12,412 nucleotides of DNA from positions 1 through 12,412 of the forward strand of contig JAICIG010000230.1 of assembly GCA_025924495.1 (NCBI GenBank), read 5' to 3'. Shown in pieces: positions 8,162-12,412 of this stretch. Source of the DNA: Pirellulales bacterium (lineage in GTDB: Bacteria; Planctomycetota; Planctomycetia; Pirellulales; JAICIG01). A program made the position numbers and the translations under genes. How positions within the stretch are numbered: the stretch's first letter is position 1; each line of letters opens with the position of its first letter. The notes under the pieces were generated by a model. The model was not told where the DNA came from, ran no database searches, and saw nothing but the letters and a program-made list of their open reading frames with translations.

Positions 8162-9673
8162 CGAGGCGCTGTCGTCGAGCCGTCCAGCGAAATCGCTGCC
8201 ATGCGTCCTGGAGTCGGAACGTTGAAGTATCCCAAGATCGCCCAACTCAAAAACGTCGCGGCGCTGCGAGCCCGGTTGCACGAGCTGGGCCTCGAGTTGC
8301 CGCTCGACGAGCGAATCTTGACGGCGGGGGCTGGTTCGCCCCTGGCGAGGCCGCTCAAAATCGGCGATTTCTCGGTCGGCAATCGCTGGTGCATTCATCC
8401 GATGGAAGGCTGGGATGCCGAGCGCGATGGTTCTCCCTCGGCGCACACCTTGCGGCGCTGGCGCCATTTTGGCCTAAGCGGCGCCAAGTTGATCTGGGGC
8501 GGCGAAGCCGCGGCGGTCGAAGAAGCGGGCCGCGCGAACCCGCGTCAGACCTTGGCGATCCCGGCGAACCACACGGGGCTGGCGTCTCTTCTGGATGAAC
8601 TACAACGCGCGCATCGGTCGCAATTCGGAACGAGCGACGACCTGCTCGTCGGGTTACAATTGACGCATTCGGGCCGCTTTTGTCGGCCAAACTCGCATCG
8701 CTTGGAACCGCGGATCGCTTACCATCATCCGCTGCTCGACGCCAAGTTTGGGATCGATCCAAACAACGAGTCGATCGTCTGGACCGATGACGAGTTGGAG
8801 CGGCTGATCGATCGGTTCGTCGCAGCAGCGGGCTTGGCGCAGGATGTCGGCTTTCAATTTGTCGACGTCAAAGCCTGCCACGGATACTTGCTGCATGAAT
8901 TCCTGAGTGCGCGCGTGCGACCTGGGCGGTTTGGCGGAGAGTTTGAGGGACGCACTCGGCTGCTATGTACAATCATTGGCCGCATTCGCGATCGCTTTCC
9001 CAATTTGATGGTCGGAGTTCGCCTGAGCGCCTTTGACATCGTGCCGTTTCAAACCAGTCGCGAGGTTGGTCGGCCGATGCCGTTCGAGACACTGCTTCCT
9101 TATCGTTACGGTTTTGGCGTCGACGAGCGGCAACCGCTCGCCATCGATCTGAGCGAAACGATTCGCTTGCTTGTAGCGCTCAAGGAATTGGGCGTGGCGG
9201 CGGTGAATATCTCGTGCGGCAGCCCCTACTACAATCCTCACATTCAGCGGCCTGCCATTTTTCCGCCCAGCGACGGCTATCAGCCGCCCGAAGATCCGCT
9301 GGTCGGAGTTGTGCGGCAGATTCAAGCGGCGCGGACTTGCAAACAGGCCGTTCCCGATTTGCCCCTGGTCGGTACCGGCTATTCATACCTGCAAGACTAT
9401 CTGCCGCATGCGGCCCAAGCCGTGGTGCGAGAAGGATGGATCGATGCCGTCGGCCTCGGCCGCATGGTGCTTTCCTACCCGCAACTCCCCGCCGATGCGC
9501 TTGCGCACGGAGAGCTGGCGCGCAAGCAAGTCTGCCGCACGTTCAGCGATTGCACTACCGGGCCTCGAAATGGGCTGGTCTCCGGCTGCTACCCACTCGA
9601 CCACTATTACAAAGATCTGCCCGAAGCCGAACAATTACTGGAAATCAAACGAGGGCTTAAGCCGCACGATTAG
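8159..9673 (+). CDS. Old Yellow Enzyme-family NADH:flavin oxidoreductase with a Cys-rich tail
   Basis: Predicted FMN-dependent TIM-barrel reductase; the substrate is unknown (family members reduce activated C=C bonds, for example in enals or dienoyl-CoA). In 504 residues the barrel marks appear in order: NRWCIHPMEGW (equivalent to the family's N-R-x-x-x-x-P-M segment), GAKLIWGGEAAAV, GLQLTHSGRF, CHGYLLHEFLS (240-250, with the catalytic-site His), RFGGEFEGRTRLL, GVRLSAFD, and the phosphate-binding end VGTGYSYL to GLGRMVLSYP. After the barrel come C459, C465 and C477 (C-x5-C-x11-C). 2,4-dienoyl-CoA reductase-type members have C-x2-C-x3-C-x11-C for a 4Fe-4S cluster; here the second cysteine is missing and the spacing is one short. 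The C-terminal FAD/NADPH domain of those enzymes is absent. It starts in the helicase stop codon and is followed 55 bases later by mfd. Confidence 0.9.
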   Translation: MRGAVVEPSSEIAAMRPGVGTLKYPKIAQLKNVAALRARLHELGLELPLDERILTAGAGSPLARPLKIGDFSVGNRWCIHPMEGWDAERDGSPSAHTLRRWRHFGLSGAKLIWGGEAAAVEEAGRANPRQTLAIPANHTGLASLLDELQRAHRSQFGTSDDLLVGLQLTHSGRFCRPNSHRLEPRIAYHHPLLDAKFGIDPNNESIVWTDDELERLIDRFVAAAGLAQDVGFQFVDVKACHGYLLHEFLSARVRPGRFGGEFEGRTRLLCTIIGRIRDRFPNLMVGVRLSAFDIVPFQTSREVGRPMPFETLLPYRYGFGVDERQPLAIDLSETIRLLVALKELGVAAVNISCGSPYYNPHIQRPAIFPPSDGYQPPEDPLVGVVRQIQAARTCKQAVPDLPLVGTGYSYLQDYLPHAAQAVVREGWIDAVGLGRMVLSYPQLPADALAHGELARKQVCRTFSDCTTGPRNGLVSGCYPLDHYYKDLPEAEQLLEIKRGLKPHD

Positions 9674-9728
9674 CGCCGACGCGTCTTCTTTTCATCCACC
9701 TCTTTCCGTCCGTATCCCTTCGTACTCC

Positions 9729-12412
9729 ATGACCAAGGCCGAATTCGAAGTCAACGCGACCGAGCGGTTGCAACAGATGGTCGGCCTGTTGGAGGGCAGC
9801 GAAGGCTTTGCCGAAGTTGTGGCTAGCCTGAAGGCGGGACACGGGGCGACGCTGGATGGGGTGCGAGGCTCAAGCAGTGCGCTCGTCGCCGCCGCCCTCG
9901 CCCAGCATGCGCCCGGTCCATTGATCGTGGTTCTGCCGCAGCCGGGGGAAATCGACGATTTCTGCGACGATCTGGCGGTATTCTCTGAAGCGAGGCCCGA
10001 GCGCTTTCCGGCCTGGGAAAACGCGCCGGCGGAGCGCAGCATCGAGGACGACGTCTGCGGCGATCGACTGCGCCTGCTCAAGTTGCTCAACGATGCCAGG
10101 CGCCGCTCGGGCGGCGACGGTCAGACGCAGCCGAACAAGAAACGCACGGACGCTAAATCTGCATCCTCGTTGATTCCGCAGTCTGCTGGTTTGCTTGTCG
10201 TCACCAGCATCCATGCGCTGATGCAGCCTGTGCCCAGCCAGGAGCTTCTGTCGCGGCAAACGCGCAGACTGGCGGTCGGCCAGGCGATCGACGTCGAAGC
10301 CTTGACTCGCTGGCTGGTGGAACAGGGATTTCACAACGCCAGCGCCGTGGCGATGCCCGGCGAGTTTACCTTCCGCGGCGGCATCCTGGATCTGTTTGCT
10401 CCCGACTGGTTCGATCCGGTGCGAATCGAGTTTTTCGGCGACCAGGTCGAGTCCATCCGCCGTTTCGAAGTGGCGACGCAGCGCAGCCTGGCCGCGCTCG
10501 AATTCGTCGAATTGACGGTGCTCGATCCGCGCCTTGAAGAGCGAGAGCATTTCGCTGCTTACGCGCCCGCCGACGCCTGGTTCTTACTGGTTGAACCTGC
10601 CCAGATGGACGAAGAGGGACGGAATTATCAAGCGCGGCAGGACCGGCCGGACGACGTATATTCCGCGGCGGCCGTTCGCGAGCAGATCTACCGCTTTCCG
10701 TCAGTGACCGCCAGCAGCATCTCCGCCGGATCGATGGAAACCACCTGTCGGCTGAAGATGGAGTCGGTCGAGCGGTTCAGCGGCGATATCGCCAAAGTGC
10801 GGCACGAACTCGACACGGCCGGCGAAGGGCAGGAAGTCTTCGTCGTCTGCCAGACCGACGCCGAAGCCAAGCGTCTGGCGGAAATCTTCGCCGAATCGCG
10901 ACTGGCGGAACAGGGCAAGCTGCATTTTCCGCTCGGACGCTTGCGAGCCGGTTTTCGCCTGGTCAGCGATCGCATCGTGCTGATTAGCGGCAACGAGTTG
11001 TTCCATCGCACCGATCTCAGCCGCCCGTCGCGCAGGCGACTAGGGCGCGTGATCGATAGCTTTCTCGAATTGCGCGAAGGCGACTACATCGTGCACCTGA
11101 TGCATGGCATCGGTCGTTATCGCGGGCTGAAGCTGCTCGAAGACCGGGGGCAGACCGAAGAGCACTTGGAACTGGAATTTCACGGCGGCACGAAAATCTA
11201 CGTGCCGGCCTCGAAGATCGAGCTGGTGCAGAAGTACGTCGGCGGCAGCAAGAGCCGGCCCACGCTGGCGCGCATTGGCGGGCAAAGTTGGGTCCGCCAA
11301 AAAAAAGCGGCCGAAGAGGCCGTGGTCGATCTGGCCAGCGACATGCTCGAACTGCAAGCCGCACGCGCGGCGCGGACCGGCATCAGCTTTCCCTTAGATA
11401 CGGAGTGGCAGCGCGAGTTCGACGCCCTGTTTCCCTACATGGAAACGCCCGATCAACTGACGGGCATTGCCGCCATCAAACGCGACATGCACGATGCTCG
11501 GCCGATGGATCGGCTGATCTGCGGCGACGTCGGCTACGGCAAAACCGAGCTGGCGATGCGCGCCGCATTCAAGGCGGTCGACGCGGGTTATCAGGTCGCC
11601 ATCCTGGTGCCCACCACCGTTCTGGCGGAACAGCATGGCCGCACGTTCCACGGCCGGATGGCGGAGTTTCCCTTTCAAATCGCCGTGCTCAGCCGTTTTT
11701 GTACGACGCGCCAGGAAAAACGCATCCTGGCCGGCATGGCCGACGGTTCGATCGACATCGTCATTGGCACGCACCGATTGGCGCAGCCTGACGTCCAGTT
11801 TCATAACTTGGGGCTGCTGATCATCGACGAAGAGCAGCGCTTCGGCGTCCAAGTGAAAGAACGGCTCAAAGCCTACCGGCATATCATCGACGTGCTGACC
11901 ATGACGGCCACGCCGATTCCGCGGACGCTGCACATGTCGTTGTTGGGCCTGCGCGAAATTACGAATCTGGAAACGCCCCCCGCCGACCGGTTGGCGATCG
12001 AGACGCGGGTCACGCGGTTCGACGACGAATTGATTCGGCACGCCGCCTTGCGCGAGCTCAATCGAGGCGGCCAGATGTTTTTTGTTCACAACCGCGTGCA
12101 CGACATTCAGAAGCTGGCGGTGCGATTAGGACAGATCGTTCCCGAAGCGCGGATCGCCATCGGGCACGGCCAGATGCCCGAAGGGCAATTGGAAAAGGTC
12201 ATGCTCGACTTTGTCGACCACAAGTTCGACATGCTGCTGGCCACCACGATCATTGAGAGCGGGCTCGATATTCCGAACGCGAATACGATGTTCATCGACG
12301 ACGCCGATCAGTATGGGCTCGCCGACCTGCATCAGCTCCGCGGCCGCGTGGGGCGCTACAAGCACCGAGCTTATTGTTATCTGCTCGTGAATCAGAATAA
12401 GTCGCTGACCTC
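9729..12412 (+). CDS. mfd: Transcription-repair coupling factor Mfd (partial at right edge)
   Basis: A DNA translocase that recognises RNA polymerase stalled at a lesion, pushes it forward and off the template, and recruits UvrA for strand-specific repair. The 894 visible codons cover most of the roughly 1100-residue protein. Residues ~20-300 are the UvrB-like region (PGEFTFRGGILDLFAP, VRIEFFGDQVESIR). The RNA-polymerase-interacting domain follows (EGDYIVHLMHGIGRYRG, about 451-467). The RecG-like motor has Walker A GDVGYGKT (599-606), DEEQ box IIDEEQRFGV (D700-Q703), TATPIPRTL, and motif VI RGRVGR (871-876). The TRG segment and the C-terminal UvrA-masking domain D7 lie outside the window. ATG 9729-9731 is chosen because homology begins soon after it; no ribosome binding site is evident. 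No terminator is seen before it, so co-transcription with the two upstream genes is likely. Confidence 0.97.
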   Translation, partial: MTKAEFEVNATERLQQMVGLLEGSEGFAEVVASLKAGHGATLDGVRGSSSALVAAALAQHAPGPLIVVLPQPGEIDDFCDDLAVFSEARPERFPAWENAPAERSIEDDVCGDRLRLLKLLNDARRRSGGDGQTQPNKKRTDAKSASSLIPQSAGLLVVTSIHALMQPVPSQELLSRQTRRLAVGQAIDVEALTRWLVEQGFHNASAVAMPGEFTFRGGILDLFAPDWFDPVRIEFFGDQVESIRRFEVATQRSLAALEFVELTVLDPRLEEREHFAAYAPADAWFLLVEPAQMDEEGRNYQARQDRPDDVYSAAAVREQIYRFPSVTASSISAGSMETTCRLKMESVERFSGDIAKVRHELDTAGEGQEVFVVCQTDAEAKRLAEIFAESRLAEQGKLHFPLGRLRAGFRLVSDRIVLISGNELFHRTDLSRPSRRRLGRVIDSFLELREGDYIVHLMHGIGRYRGLKLLEDRGQTEEHLELEFHGGTKIYVPASKIELVQKYVGGSKSRPTLARIGGQSWVRQKKAAEEAVVDLASDMLELQAARAARTGISFPLDTEWQREFDALFPYMETPDQLTGIAAIKRDMHDARPMDRLICGDVGYGKTELAMRAAFKAVDAGYQVAILVPTTVLAEQHGRTFHGRMAEFPFQIAVLSRFCTTRQEKRILAGMADGSIDIVIGTHRLAQPDVQFHNLGLLIIDEEQRFGVQVKERLKAYRHIIDVLTMTATPIPRTLHMSLLGLREITNLETPPADRLAIETRVTRFDDELIRHAALRELNRGGQMFFVHNRVHDIQKLAVRLGQIVPEARIAIGHGQMPEGQLEKVMLDFVDHKFDMLLATTIIESGLDIPNANTMFIDDADQYGLADLHQLRGRVGRYKHRAYCYLLVNQNKSLT

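Noticed and set aside
9674..9728. Separate promoter for mfd in the 55-base gap
   Set aside because: The stretch is pyrimidine-rich with no recognisable -10/-35 pair; promoters inside the upstream gene cannot be excluded.

Overview
The window looks like a chromosomal stretch from a planctomycete. The best evidence is a secreted DUF1559-type pseudopilin with a type IV prepilin leader and a C-terminal H-X9-DG motif, a family hugely expanded in Planctomycetes. The high GC content, frequent GTG/TTG starts and weak Shine-Dalgarno sites agree with this. Order level (Pirellulales-like) is only a guess. I see no tRNA, rRNA, insertion sequence, prophage or CRISPR signal, and no gap longer than about 250 bases without a gene.

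Left part (1-3150). A family-4 glycosyltransferase on the minus strand runs off the left edge. It diverges from queA, which makes the last-but-one step of queuosine synthesis in tRNA. Convergent with queA is the DUF1559 pseudopilin gene, which ends at a near-perfect intrinsic terminator with a UUCG loop.

Middle (3151-5850). Two more minus-strand genes follow: a membrane acyltransferase of the OafA/acyltransferase-3 family and a UDP-glucuronate decarboxylase (UDP-xylose synthase). With the glycosyltransferase they suggest synthesis and decoration of surface polysaccharide. Gaps of about 190 bases suggest they are not a tight operon.

Right part (5717-12412). A plus-strand cluster starts from a promoter with a perfect TATAAT box. 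It holds a UvrD/PcrA helicase with its C-terminal RNA-polymerase-binding Tudor-like domain, then an Old Yellow Enzyme-family flavoprotein whose ATG overlaps the helicase stop (TAATG), then 55 bases later mfd, the transcription-repair coupling factor, cut off by the right edge after 894 codons. UvrD/PcrA and Mfd both act on stalled RNA polymerase, so their co-location is the most interesting point of the window, together with the unexplained flavoenzyme between them. Otherwise the content is ordinary housekeeping and envelope genes, and I found no clear candidate for a wholly new system.
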